Below are positions 7,138-15,010 of a stretch of 64,000 nt of DNA, in pieces. The notes under the pieces are model-generated. The model was not told the DNA's origin, searched no databases, and saw nothing but the letters and a program-made list of their open reading frames with translations. Source of the DNA: Levilactobacillus enshiensis (GTDB taxonomy: Bacteria > Bacillota > Bacilli > Lactobacillales > Lactobacillaceae); assembly GCF_007115095.1 (NCBI RefSeq), contig NZ_SULH01000008.1, forward strand, positions 1-64,000. Reading direction: 5' to 3'. Every line of letters starts with the position of its first letter. Position 1 is the first letter of the stretch. The translations under genes and the position numbers were made by a program.

Positions 7138-8010
7138 ATGAAATTAAACAGTAAGCTTAGTATTGTTTTAGGGATAACGTTTGGCATAGCATTGTGTCTG
7201 GAATCTTCCCAATCAGCTCAAGCTGCCACAACGTATACGGTCGTTTCGGAAAAATGGCCCATTGCACGACCAGCGTATCGGGCAAAGTATCCTAGTAAAA
7301 AGGTTGCGCTTTGGAATAAAAAGCACACTAAACGATATGGCTATTTGAATGATCGTCCCAATACAACGTTCTCACGTAGTTCGATTACGGTCCTGCAACA
7401 TAACAATAAAAAAAGCACTTATTATTACGTCAGTGCTGGTGGTACCAAAAGCCATCCTAAGGAAACACTCGGTTATGTTTGGAACGGGTATTTGACCAAA
7501 GGATTAGCAATGGATCTTCTCAAAAGTCGTTATGTTCCATTAGAATCATTCTCAAACAATAAGGACTACGCAAGCTACGTTAACCACTCAAAATCACAAA
7601 AGATTACTCAGGCTTTAGTCAACGCATTACCAAATATGCGGTTAAGCCTAGATTTAACTAACATTGCAGCTTATAAATTCGGAGAAAATATGTCTGACGA
7701 AAATCTATCTCGTCCCGGCATTAAATCTAGCTCTCTAAAGACGAAAAACTACACGCATATCATGTACTTCCCTAAGGTTACTGCCTATTTAAAGCGAAGT
7801 AATACCGTCGCAACCGCTACCCGGCTCAAGCAAGTTAAGCGGATCCTAGCAAAAGACTACGGATTAACTACTGCCAAACTAAACAGTCTAAAGAATTACC
7901 AAATTGGGCTAAACATTGCTGAAAATACCACCGGTAATAAGACCACTGATAACGGTCCTCAAGCCATTAAATTCTATGCTTTTGCTATTGCGCAACGAGT
8001 AAACCAGTAA
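7138..8010 (+). CDS. Secreted surface-type protein of unknown function, 290 aa
   Basis: The N-terminal signal peptide (about residues 1-32) ends SAQA-A. Residues 33-120 are rich in Tyr, Lys and Thr and resemble in composition the cell-wall-associated repeat regions of lactobacillus surface proteins, including a YVWNGYLTKG segment like that seen in small secreted proteins of this group. Residues 120-290 have several helices and a charged character; no enzyme motif is recognised. GAGGAG precedes the ATG at 7138. It lacks an LPxTG anchor, so any wall attachment would be non-covalent (inference). It is divergent from the secreted gene at 6386-7039. Confidence 0.7.
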   Translation: MKLNSKLSIVLGITFGIALCLESSQSAQAATTYTVVSEKWPIARPAYRAKYPSKKVALWNKKHTKRYGYLNDRPNTTFSRSSITVLQHNNKKSTYYYVSAGGTKSHPKETLGYVWNGYLTKGLAMDLLKSRYVPLESFSNNKDYASYVNHSKSQKITQALVNALPNMRLSLDLTNIAAYKFGENMSDENLSRPGIKSSSLKTKNYTHIMYFPKVTAYLKRSNTVATATRLKQVKRILAKDYGLTTAKLNSLKNYQIGLNIAENTTGNKTTDNGPQAIKFYAFAIAQRVNQ

Positions 8011-8080
8011 CGACAATATCGCTTACGAAACTGGCTTTGTGAAATCTAATTTGGTTTAAATTTTAAATGCCTAACTAAAA

Positions 8081-8123
8081 AGCGCCACATATCAGGTTAA
8101 ACACCCACCCGATATGTGGCGCT
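8081..8123 (-). terminator. Terminator of the EEP operon
   Basis: A perfect 13-base stem (8081-8093 with 8111-8123) is followed on the minus strand by TTTTT. It lies between convergent genes and serves mainly the leftward operon starting near 9729. Confidence 0.75.
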
Positions 8124-8172
8124 ATTGAGACGCCCAATAATCCCCAATTAATTACTACTGGTGTATACCAGC

Positions 8173-8850
8173 CTACAATTCTACCCCAATAATTGCATGG
8201 TCTGAGAAAAGATTCTCTCCTTTCACCATACAGGAGTCATCGATGAACACATGCTGATAAGCTCGCCCCTTCCTAATAAATACGTAGTCTAACTGCGTAC
8301 CAAACATGGATGTTGATCCTTCTGGCAAGGCACTCCTAAAATTAGGTAGCCGAACGCTCGTTGCCTGTTCTGGGTTGAAATCACCAATGATCACACTAGT
8401 ACTAGTGTCTCCTTCTCCAAACTCAACAACCTGTCTAAAGAAGTCTTCATAGGTTGGATTACTGGGCTGTGGGAAATGCACCCCAAGAACTGTTAGACTA
8501 TCAAGCTTCAGGCTCATCCACTTTGCTGATTTGGAAACGATTCCAGTTCCATCCTTGGCTCCTTCAAGACGATTATGACGATTCACTGACTTTCTCACAG
8601 CAACAACAACAGCAGCATACCAGCAACGATTAAAGCCTTGGGGGTAGTAAAATACATAGTCGTTTAATAGTGCACAGGATATGAGGCTAAAGATTACCGG
8701 ATCCTCTTCGGTAAAATAAATAATATCTGGGCGTATTGATTTTATCGTATTTATAATTCGAACGGTTCTTAGTTCACTCGAGATATCATTTTCTCGTAAC
8801 ATGGGATGACTTCTCGCTAATGGTGGAATGTTAATAGAAACTATCTTCAT
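8173..8850 (-). CDS. Endonuclease/exonuclease/phosphatase (EEP) family protein
   Basis: This 225-residue protein has the fold signature of the EEP superfamily (DNase I, exonuclease III, inositol-phosphatase relatives): SIN near residue 6, TEED (47-50), VHFP (124-127), IIGDFN (154-159), LDYVF (187-191) and the terminal SDHAII (216-221). These supply the metal-binding acids and the His/Asp catalytic pair. It has no signal peptide, so it acts in the cytoplasm, on DNA, RNA or a phosphorylated small molecule; which one cannot be told. It follows the 8881-9651 gene by 30 bases in one operon. It adds a fifth phosphoesterase to this accessory stretch. Confidence 0.8.
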   Translation of the reverse strand: MKIVSINIPPLARSHPMLRENDISSELRTVRIINTIKSIRPDIIYFTEEDPVIFSLISCALLNDYVFYYPQGFNRCWYAAVVVAVRKSVNRHNRLEGAKDGTGIVSKSAKWMSLKLDSLTVLGVHFPQPSNPTYEDFFRQVVEFGEGDTSTSVIIGDFNPEQATSVRLPNFRSALPEGSTSMFGTQLDYVFIRKGRAYQHVFIDDSCMVKGENLFSDHAIIGVEL

Positions 8851-8880
8851 TATTTTACTTAGCTCTCCTTATTAATTATC

Positions 8881-9651
8881 TCAAAGAAAGGGATGATTGG
8901 CCTCTTTCTCAGCCCAATACCACCGAGCCAAGTAAATCAGCTTACGAACTTCAACAGGATCCTGCAATAGCGGTTTACCGGCATCCTCTGCTTGTTGAAA
9001 TCGTTCTCCAAACTCATAAATGGCATCCAGTAACCAAGGATCTTCTAAAAATAAAATTTGACGACAATAATCGCCAATTCCACTAAGTTGATTCCTGAAG
9101 CTTTTTGATTCAAAGGCATTATCCAAGTAAGATTTAAACATTTTCTGCTCATGATGTGTAAATCCTTCAAATATACGCGGTGAATTTTCCGTATAATAGT
9201 GGTTCAATTCCACTAAGAATACGGGCAACCATCGTGACTTAGGCAATCTTCTACCATCAAAAATTGGCATTAAGCTAAAATTCAGATAGCTAGAAGTTCG
9301 TCTAACACAATCTGTCCAAAGATCATTTAATTTTTGTGCTGATTCTGGTTCACTTGGTTGATCAAAAACAGCGATTGGTATTTCATCGAACTTGAAGTCT
9401 AAACTTCCCGTTACCGCAGCTTCATCTCCAAATAACTGACGGCTCTTTGAACCCTGTTTGAATAAGAATGCAACTCCTTTATTAAAGCGAATACTTCCAT
9501 CGCTAAACCAAACATCATCTGAGAACTTCCACTGAACATGGCTATATGTAATCCATAAAAATTCCATTGCAGCCAGTGATGACTCCACATCCGGATGCTT
9601 ATTATTTTCTTTTCTTTCAAAGTTAGTATCTCTAGTAATATCTCGTCGCAT
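8881..9651 (-). CDS. Hypothetical protein upstream of the EEP gene, 256 aa
   Basis: I do not recognise this protein with confidence. It is soluble, rich in Trp, Phe and Asp, and contains conserved-looking stretches such as WTDCVRR, RWLPVFLVELN and LIYLARWYWAEKEANHPFL at the C-terminus. No catalytic signature was seen. The start is uncertain: the GAAGGAG site lies about 20 bases before the ATG at 9651, and internal starts such as MEFLW are possible. A promoter at 9729-9757 drives this gene and the EEP gene. The tight pairing suggests a shared function, perhaps as partner or inhibitor of the phosphoesterase (inference). Confidence 0.6.
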   Translation of the reverse strand: MRRDITRDTNFERKENNKHPDVESSLAAMEFLWITYSHVQWKFSDDVWFSDGSIRFNKGVAFLFKQGSKSRQLFGDEAAVTGSLDFKFDEIPIAVFDQPSEPESAQKLNDLWTDCVRRTSSYLNFSLMPIFDGRRLPKSRWLPVFLVELNHYYTENSPRIFEGFTHHEQKMFKSYLDNAFESKSFRNQLSGIGDYCRQILFLEDPWLLDAIYEFGERFQQAEDAGKPLLQDPVEVRKLIYLARWYWAEKEANHPFL

Positions 9652-9728
9652 AAAATCAGTGATTAGTAACGCACTCCTTCTCTTTGCTTATTCCCCAAAT
9701 ACACGAATTTCTTTCAAACCACTTAGCT

Positions 9729-9757
9729 AGTGTATAATATATCAACGAGATTTACAA
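9729..9757 (-). promoter_or_regulatory. Promoter of the 9651-8173 operon
   Basis: Reading leftward, TTGTAA (9757-9752) and TACACT (9734-9729) are separated by 17 bases. It lies about 80 bases before the first ATG of the operon. Confidence 0.5.
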
Positions 9758-9827
9758 CAGATTTTTATGACCATTTTAGAAAAAGGTGTCCAGATTAATG
9801 CTATTAGCTTTTTTCTTTGTGACATTT

Positions 9828-9862
9828 ATTATTGATGGAGAAATCCATCAATAATATTTTTT
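9828..9862 (+). terminator. Perfect 12-bp hairpin with GAAA loop and T-run before the IS remnant
   Basis: Positions 9828-9839 and 9844-9855 are exact inverted repeats around the tetraloop GAAA, and ATTTTTT follows. The geometry is that of a strong rightward terminator, but no rightward gene lies upstream. It may shield the decayed IS element or come from lost DNA. Confidence 0.65.
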
Positions 9863-9872
9863 GCATTAAAAG

Positions 9873-11215
9873 GTGACATACCACCATCTAGCTTATACCT
9901 ATGAAATCTTCAGTAGTCGTAAAATCAAGAAACTTGCTCGTGAAAATACACCCGCTGGTTGGCTAACTGCCGACCCGGTTCCTTCATATCGAACTATTTG
10001 TCGTTTTTGTATTTCGGATAAATTAGCTAACCTGACACATCAAAGTTTAAAAAAATTAACATCGTTTTTGAAAGATACCGGCGTAATTGACGACGGCACA
10101 TTTACTGATGGGACTAAAATTCTAGCCGATGCCAATAAGTATAGTTTCATGTGGCGGAAGAACACCATCCGTTTTGACAAAATGAATCGGGACCAACTGG
10201 TTTCGATTTTGGGCGAACTCCACGAAGCAAAGCTCATCAGTGAAGTCCCCGCTGGATTTGATCCTATGAAGAGTATGTTGGACGCCGTCATTGGAAAAGT
10301 TGAGGATAAGTTGGTTACCTTAGACGAAGAAGTTCAGGCAATTAGGAAAATCTCACCCAACCCAGCCAAGAAACAGCGACGGCTTCTTAAATCACAGTGC
10401 CGAAAACTAGACCAACGACGGGACAAGATGATTGAACATCAGCAACAGCAAGCAACCTACGGTCAACGAAACAGTTACTCTAAGACTGATTATGATGCCA
10501 TTTGCATGAGGGTTAATGAAGATCCAATGCAAACTAGCCTACAATCTTCAAATCGTAACGAGTAATCAATTTATTACCGGATACAATCTGTTCCAAAAAC
10601 CAACCGGTACACGAACCTTTCCACTATTTTTAGCAAGGTTGAAATCGCAAAATGTGCCTAGTAAAGTCATTGTGGCCGATGTAGGTTACGGTTCGGAAAG
10701 TAACTACCACTATTGCAAAGATGAAATCAACAAACACGTCGTCTTGGTGCCTTATGAGACAATTCGGGAAAGGTAATGAACTGGAATTATTACGATAAAA
10801 GTGACTATTTTGTGGATTCGAAGGGCGTTCGATTAACTTCAAAACCTATCGAAAAAGCACTGATAAATATGGTCTTACACGTAAATTAAAAGAATATGAA
10901 GTCGAAAAATATGATGAAAACCATGAAGAAATCCCAGCCGCCCTAACACCAAAGAAAAATCTTCGTCGAATTAGAGTGAATTAATCCTGTGAATACTTTA
11001 AATCCAAGGAGCGCACACAGCTTTCAAAACCAGAAAATAAGGCTATCTACGGGCTTCGAAAGATTGAAGTAAAGCCAATTTTTGGCAAAATGAAAGCTTA
11101 TTTGCGTTTTAATCGCTACTCAGTCCGTGGTCTAGAGAAGGTTAAAAAGAAAGTGGAATTCTCGTTCTGGCCTTGAACATTCTCAAGTTAGTCTCCACCA
11201 GGAGAATTGTGGCTT
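9873..11215 (+). pseudogene. Decayed IS1182-like transposase
   Basis: The segment encodes pieces of an IS1182-type transposase in different frames: 9873-10565 (DDGTFTDGTK, then ADANKYSFMWRK), 10516-10776 (VADVGYGSESNY), about 10772-10982, and a tail to 11215 (FGKMKAYLRFNRYS). The first roughly 60 codons are missing, at least three frameshifts separate the pieces, and an in-frame stop lies near 10981. It therefore cannot make an active enzyme. The DDE-type catalytic regions are recognisable but split. A terminator hairpin follows at 11236. Confidence in the family is good, from the overall motif order. Confidence 0.8.
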
Positions 11216-11300
11216 AAAAATCAAGAGCATGGAATAAGGCACGAAACTGAAGTTCAGTTTCGTGCCTTATCTTTATCCTACAGAGGCCAGTTATGTCACA
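11076..11300 (+). repeat. IS tail, copy 1 of an inverted pair
   Basis: This stretch, from the FGKMKAY codons to the bases after GAGGCC, is repeated with good identity in inverse orientation at about 11646-11885. The two copies face each other across the small gene at 11381-11518, so the DNA between them could form a large stem-loop or be inverted by recombination. Confidence 0.75.
11236..11268 (+). terminator. IS-internal perfect hairpin
   Basis: AAGGCACGAAACTGAA (11236-11251) is an exact inverted repeat of 11253-11268. The inverted IS copy carries a related hairpin at 11678-11710. This is probably the natural terminator of the transposase gene; the T-run is weak (TATCTTT). Confidence 0.6.
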
Positions 11301-11314
11301 GGCCTCTCAAAATT

Positions 11315-11530
11315 CTCTCACCAACAACGAATATCTTAAGACATTTCTACTTTGTCAAGCTTGAAAGCCTCTGAAAACTATTACTCGTATGGATGATCAA
11401 CTCCCTTATCATCAGTCCAAAAATCGCCGTGCCCGATGGCCCAAAGGTACGCAAATTCTTCCCTTGTGATTTGGGCTTCCTTCTCGTCTTCTTCTTGATC
11501 CTCTTGATCCTCGTACATGATTCCACCTCC
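11315..11530. repeat. Direct repeat copy 1 carrying an intact 45-aa gene
   Basis: From CTCTCACC to the ribosome binding site of the small gene this segment is repeated in the same orientation at 11897-12101. The middle of the repeat, around the 3' half of the small gene, is the best conserved part. Confidence 0.75.
11381..11518 (-). CDS. Small acidic protein, 45 aa
   Basis: The ATG at 11518 is preceded by AAGGAGGTGG at good spacing. The product begins with a run of Asp, Glu and Gln (MYEDQEDQEEDEKEAQ), then TREEFAYLWAIGHGDFW, and ends VDHPYE. I do not recognise the family. The strong SD and the existence of a decayed second copy 580 bases away indicate a genuine small gene that was duplicated together with IS DNA. 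The acidic N-terminus could mimic DNA or bind a basic partner, which is speculation. No promoter was firmly identified; it would lie between 11519 and 11645. Confidence 0.6.
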   Translation of the reverse strand: MYEDQEDQEEDEKEAQITREEFAYLWAIGHGDFWTDDKGVDHPYE

Positions 11531-11645
11531 TTCTAACCTTAATAAGTGTAACATGATTTTAAAAAACGGTCAAGAGAATCTGAAATTCTCACTTTTTGTG
11601 TCCATATAAATCATTTTAACTTTTTATCACTACAGTATTTTATCA

Positions 11646-11885
11646 TGTGACGTATTTGGCCTCTTTAGGATAAAGACAAGGCACGAAATAGAACTTTGGT
11701 TTCGTGCCTTATTTCCACGGTCTTGATTTTTAAGCCACATTTTCCTGATGGAAACCAACTTGAAAGTTTTCAAGGCCAGGATGAGAATTCCACTTTCTTT
11801 TTGGACCTTCTCTAGACCATGGGCTGAGTAGCGATTAAAATGCAAATAAGCTTTCATTTTGTCAGAAAAGAGCTTCAATTCGTAA
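11646..11885 (-). pseudogene. Inverted C-terminal fragment of the IS1182-like transposase
   Basis: On the minus strand this reads LFSDKMKAYLHFNRYS followed by GLEKVQKESGILILAL, matching the C-terminus of the transposase remnant at 11076-11215 but with the frame better preserved. It stands alone, with no upstream part, so it is a fragment. It forms the second arm of the inverted pair and contains the related hairpin at 11678-11710. Confidence 0.75.
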
Positions 11886-11896
11886 GTGAATTAAAC

Positions 11897-12101
11897 CTCT
11901 CACCAATAACGGACATATTAAGACATTTCTACTTTGTCAAGCTTGAAAGCTTCTGAAAGCTATTACTCGTATGAATGATCAACTCCCTTATCATCAGCCT
12001 AAAAATCGTCGTGCCCGATGGCCCAAAGATACGCAAATTCTTCCCGAGTGTCTCTTCCATCTAAATCATCCTCTTAATCCTCGTACATGATTCTACTCTC
12101 C
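11897..12101. repeat. Direct repeat copy 2
   Basis: This is the second copy of the 11315-11530 unit. It has drifted, with two stop codons in the small gene and a weaker ribosome binding site (AAGGAGAGTAG). Confidence 0.75.
11963..12088 (-). pseudogene. Decayed duplicate of the 45-aa acidic protein gene
   Basis: Aligned with the intact copy at 11381-11518, this gene has Gln codon 5 changed to TAA and the Trp codon of GDFW changed to TAG, plus a deletion in the acidic run. The remaining codons (TREEFAYLWAIGH) are unchanged in meaning, so the decay looks fairly recent. Confidence 0.75.
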
Positions 12102-12246
12102 TTACAACTTACAATATTCACACAGTAATGTGTACTGATAAGTTTATTACATCTTTTTGAAGCTTTAATGCCCGTCTCCACGTCTTTTCATGCCCATAAA
12201 TTTCGACAGTGTTTGATTTTTTATTTATTTGGCTTCCAAATTATAC

Positions 12247-12301
12247 TCAAAAAATAACTGTTGCCAGTAATCAAGTAATTTGATTACCAACAAACAGTTA
12301 T
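12247..12301 (-). terminator. Terminator of the double-RHH gene
   Basis: A long stem (12301-12280 with 12275-12254, one bulge) around the AATCAAGTAATTTGATT core is followed on the minus strand by seven T. It lies 13 bases after the stop of the gene at 12314. Confidence 0.7.
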
Positions 12302-12313
12302 CTTAGGATATTC

Positions 12314-12829
12314 CTATTTTTTCAAAGCTAAGATCTCATGCTTTAATTCTTTAAAAAGACTCTCAAAAGTATCTTTGTTTGTTGGAGCAATCAGCTCTGC
12401 CAGTCTGGACTCACAATCGCTTAGGATGCTACCAATATCTCTCGATTCAGAATCAAGTAAAGTTGAATCATTTTGAACTAACATGGCACCTTTAAAAATA
12501 AACTTTAGAGTTACTCCTAAAGTAATGCTTCTAGTCCCCGCAAATTGAGGCAAGTAATACTTATAATTTTGTATAGTTTCTTGCATTTGTGGACTCAATT
12601 GAACTCGAATCCGTAAATCTTTTTCTGTTATTTCCTTTAACGTTTTTATACTGGCTGAAGTGTTATTTATCACTTTATCCCATCGACTTAAGTTAGATAT
12701 ATCATCCAAAGCTTTAGAAATTATCATTGCCTGTGTCATAGGCTTTCCATATGCTTGCTCATAAACATCTCTTAATGCTTGGAAGATTTGTGCTGTTTCT
12801 TTAGATATTCTTACCCGAAGATATTCCAT
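12314..12829 (-). CDS. Possible double ribbon-helix-helix DNA-binding protein, 171 aa
   Basis: Two segments begin with an alternating basic strand followed by helices: LRVRISKETAQ (4-14) with the GKPMTQAMIISKAL turn and helix, and LRIRVQLSPQM (about 72-82) with a similar turn and helix (TRSITLGVTLKFIFK). This spacing is typical of ribbon-helix-helix modules, so one chain could form an intramolecular RHH pair. The C-terminal third is helical. SD AAGGGG precedes the ATG. Single-gene unit with its own terminator, next to lepA and the IS graveyard. Possible role: local repressor or plasmid/antitoxin-type regulator, inferred from the fold only. Confidence 0.5.
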   Translation of the reverse strand: MEYLRVRISKETAQIFQALRDVYEQAYGKPMTQAMIISKALDDISNLSRWDKVINNTSASIKTLKEITEKDLRIRVQLSPQMQETIQNYKYYLPQFAGTRSITLGVTLKFIFKGAMLVQNDSTLLDSESRDIGSILSDCESRLAELIAPTNKDTFESLFKELKHEILALKK

Positions 12830-12942
12830 CTCTACCCCTTACCTTCTTTATATGTCAACGCTGAAAATTCTGTTTTTATTTTACACATACTCAATACAAT
12901 TATTACACACTCATTTATCAGTTTAATATTATCTTTTATCAA

Positions 12943-12988
12943 TAAAAAGCAGTCTCCATTAGGCAAAATCATACCCAATATGGACTGC
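12943..12988 (-). terminator. lepA terminator
   Basis: AGCAGTC(C)...GACTGCT, with inner CCATATTGGG/CCTAATGG pairing, is followed on the minus strand by TTTTT, directly after the lepA stop codon. Confidence 0.7.
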
Positions 12989-12994
12989 TGTTTA

Positions 12995-14827
12995 TTACTC
13001 AGTTTCATCCTCATCAGTCTTCAAAACTGCCATGAACGCTTCCTGCGGGATATCGACCTTGCCGACAGCCTTCATGCGCTTCTTACCAACCTTCTGTTTC
13101 TCCAGCAACTTCATCCGCCGGGTACGGTCACCACCATAAAGTTTGGCAGTCACATCTTTCCGGTAGGCCTTGATGGTCGTCCGGGCAATGATTTTTGCCC
13201 CAATGGCCGCTTGCACTGGAATTTCGAAGTTTTGGCGTGGAATGATCTTCTTCAAGCGGGACGCAATTTCACGACCCCGAGCTGCGGCGAATGTCCGGTG
13301 GGCAATGAAGCTCAGCGCATCGACCTTGTCGCCATTCAGCAACAGATCGATTTTAACCAAGTCGGCTGCCTGATAACCATTCATTTCGTAGTCCAATGAC
13401 GCGTACCCCCGCGTGCTGGACTTCAGCTTATCAAAGAAGTCAAAGATGATTTCTGACAACGGCATGTTGTAGATGATGTTCACCCGGTAGTCGTCCAAGT
13501 ACTCCATCGTCAGGAATTGGCCCCGACGATGTTGGCAGAGCTCCATGACGGCCCCCACGTAATCGTTAGGCGCCATAATCGTTGCCTTGACCACCGGTTC
13601 CTCGATTCGTTTGATGGCGGAAGCCTCTGGCATTTCTGCTGGGTTTTCAACTTCCTTCATCCCGCCGTCCGTCAAGTATGCGTGGTACGTTACGGATGGG
13701 GCCGTGGTAATCAAGTCTAAATCGAATTCCCGTTCAAGCCGTTCCTGAATAACGTCCATGTGCAGCATCCCTAAGAACCCACACCGGAACCCAAATCCTA
13801 AGGCTTGTGAAGCTTCTGGCTCAAACTCCAACGCAGCATCGTTTAGCTTCAACTTTTCCAAAGCCTCACGCAAGTCATTCAACTTAGCGTTGTCAGTTGG
13901 GTACAGCCCGGCATACACCATGGGACTCATCTCCCGGTAACCTGGCAAGGCCTTTTCGGCTGGATCAGCGGCGTTGGTAACCGTGTCCCCAACCCGGGTG
14001 TCGGTAATATCCTTAATGCTGGCCGTGATATAACCCACGTCACCCGCAATCAGGTTATCCCTAGAGATTGGCTTTGGCGAGTTAACGCCGACCTCGGTCA
14101 CCTCATATTCGCTTCCGCTGTTCATTAGACGAATCTTATCGCCCGGTTGAACCGTCCCTTCAAAGAGCCGCACGCTCAGCACAACTCCCCGGTAATCGTC
14201 ATAGACCGAGTCAAAGACCAAGGCCTTCAAGGGCGCGTCCAAAGCACCAGTTGGCGCCGGCACCTTATGGACGATCTGTTCCAGAAGTTCTGGAATCCCA
14301 ATCCCCTTTTTGGCGCTGGCCAGTACGGCATCGGAGGCATCCAAACCGATCACATCTTCGATTTCTTGCTTAACCTTTTCTGGATCAGCGGCTGGCAAAT
14401 CAATTTTATTTACGACGGGCACGATTTCCAGGTTGTCGTCCAACGCCAAGTACACGTTGGCTAACGTCTGCGCCTCGACCCCTTGGGCAGCATCAACGAC
14501 CAAGATGGCCCCTTCACACGCTGCCAGACTCCGTGAGACCTCATAGGAGAAGTCTACGTGTCCTGGGGTGTCGATCAAATGAAACTCATAGTCATGGCCA
14601 TCCTTAGCGTGATAAGTCAATTCCACCGCGTTCAGCTTGATGGTAATTCCCCGTTCACGCTCAAGGTCCATGTTATCCAACACTTGATCTTGCATATCGC
14701 GCTTGGAGATGGTATCCGTTAGCTCCAAGATGCGGTCCGCTAACGTTGATTTCCCGTGGTCAATATGTGCCACAATGGAAAAGTTGCGAATGTATTTTTG
14801 ATGGTTTTTTAATTTCTCAAGATCCAT
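12995..14827 (-). CDS. lepA: Elongation factor 4 (LepA), ribosome back-translocase GTPase
   Basis: This 610-residue translational GTPase, the normal LepA length, binds ribosomes and affects translocation and ribosome biogenesis. G motifs are clear: AHIDHGKST (G1, about 21-29), DTPGH (G3), NKIDLP (G4) and SAKKG (G5). The LepA-specific C-terminal domain is present ([25 protein letters not shown]), which inserts towards the peptidyl transferase centre. It is single-gene here, with a promoter at 14865-14894 and its own terminator. In relatives lepA lies close to dnaJ; here the dlt operon lies between them. Confidence 0.97.
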   Translation of the reverse strand: MDLEKLKNHQKYIRNFSIVAHIDHGKSTLADRILELTDTISKRDMQDQVLDNMDLERERGITIKLNAVELTYHAKDGHDYEFHLIDTPGHVDFSYEVSRSLAACEGAILVVDAAQGVEAQTLANVYLALDDNLEIVPVVNKIDLPAADPEKVKQEIEDVIGLDASDAVLASAKKGIGIPELLEQIVHKVPAPTGALDAPLKALVFDSVYDDYRGVVLSVRLFEGTVQPGDKIRLMNSGSEYEVTEVGVNSPKPISRDNLIAGDVGYITASIKDITDTRVGDTVTNAADPAEKALPGYREMSPMVYAGLYPTDNAKLNDLREALEKLKLNDAALEFEPEASQALGFGFRCGFLGMLHMDVIQERLEREFDLDLITTAPSVTYHAYLTDGGMKEVENPAEMPEASAIKRIEEPVVKATIMAPNDYVGAVMELCQHRRGQFLTMEYLDDYRVNIIYNMPLSEIIFDFFDKLKSSTRGYASLDYEMNGYQAADLVKIDLLLNGDKVDALSFIAHRTFAAARGREIASRLKKIIPRQNFEIPVQAAIGAKIIARTTIKAYRKDVTAKLYGGDRTRRMKLLEKQKVGKKRMKAVGKVDIPQEAFMAVLKTDEDETE

Positions 14828-14864
14828 GTTGATTTCCTACTTTCTTAAACGCCATGTCTGGACA

Positions 14865-14894
14865 ATTATACCAAACCAGCCGCCCTAAATACAA
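14865..14894 (-). promoter_or_regulatory. lepA promoter
   Basis: Reading leftward, TTGTAT (14894-14889) and TATAAT (14870-14865) are 18 bases apart, 38 bases before the ATG. Confidence 0.6.
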
Positions 14895-14962
14895 ACTTGA
14901 CGTTAGCCGGCTGACTGCAAGTCACTTCAGCAGTGTAACGTTGACCAAATCTCAAGGCTAAT

Positions 14963-15000
14963 AAAACGGGTTCCCACCATCATTGGCAGAAACCCGTTTT
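14963..15000 (-). terminator. dlt operon terminator
   Basis: AAAACGGGTTTC/GGAACCCGTTTT form a stem just after the dltD stop, followed on the minus strand by TTTTATT. Confidence 0.7.
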
Positions 15001-15010
15001 CTTCACACAT

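Noticed and set aside
9873-11215. Active transposon with programmed frameshift
   Set aside because: Several independent frameshifts, an in-frame stop and a missing N-terminus show decay and not programmed frameshifting.
12832-13014. Leftward 60-codon frame overlapping the lepA end
   Set aside because: It overlaps the lepA terminator and has no ribosome binding site.
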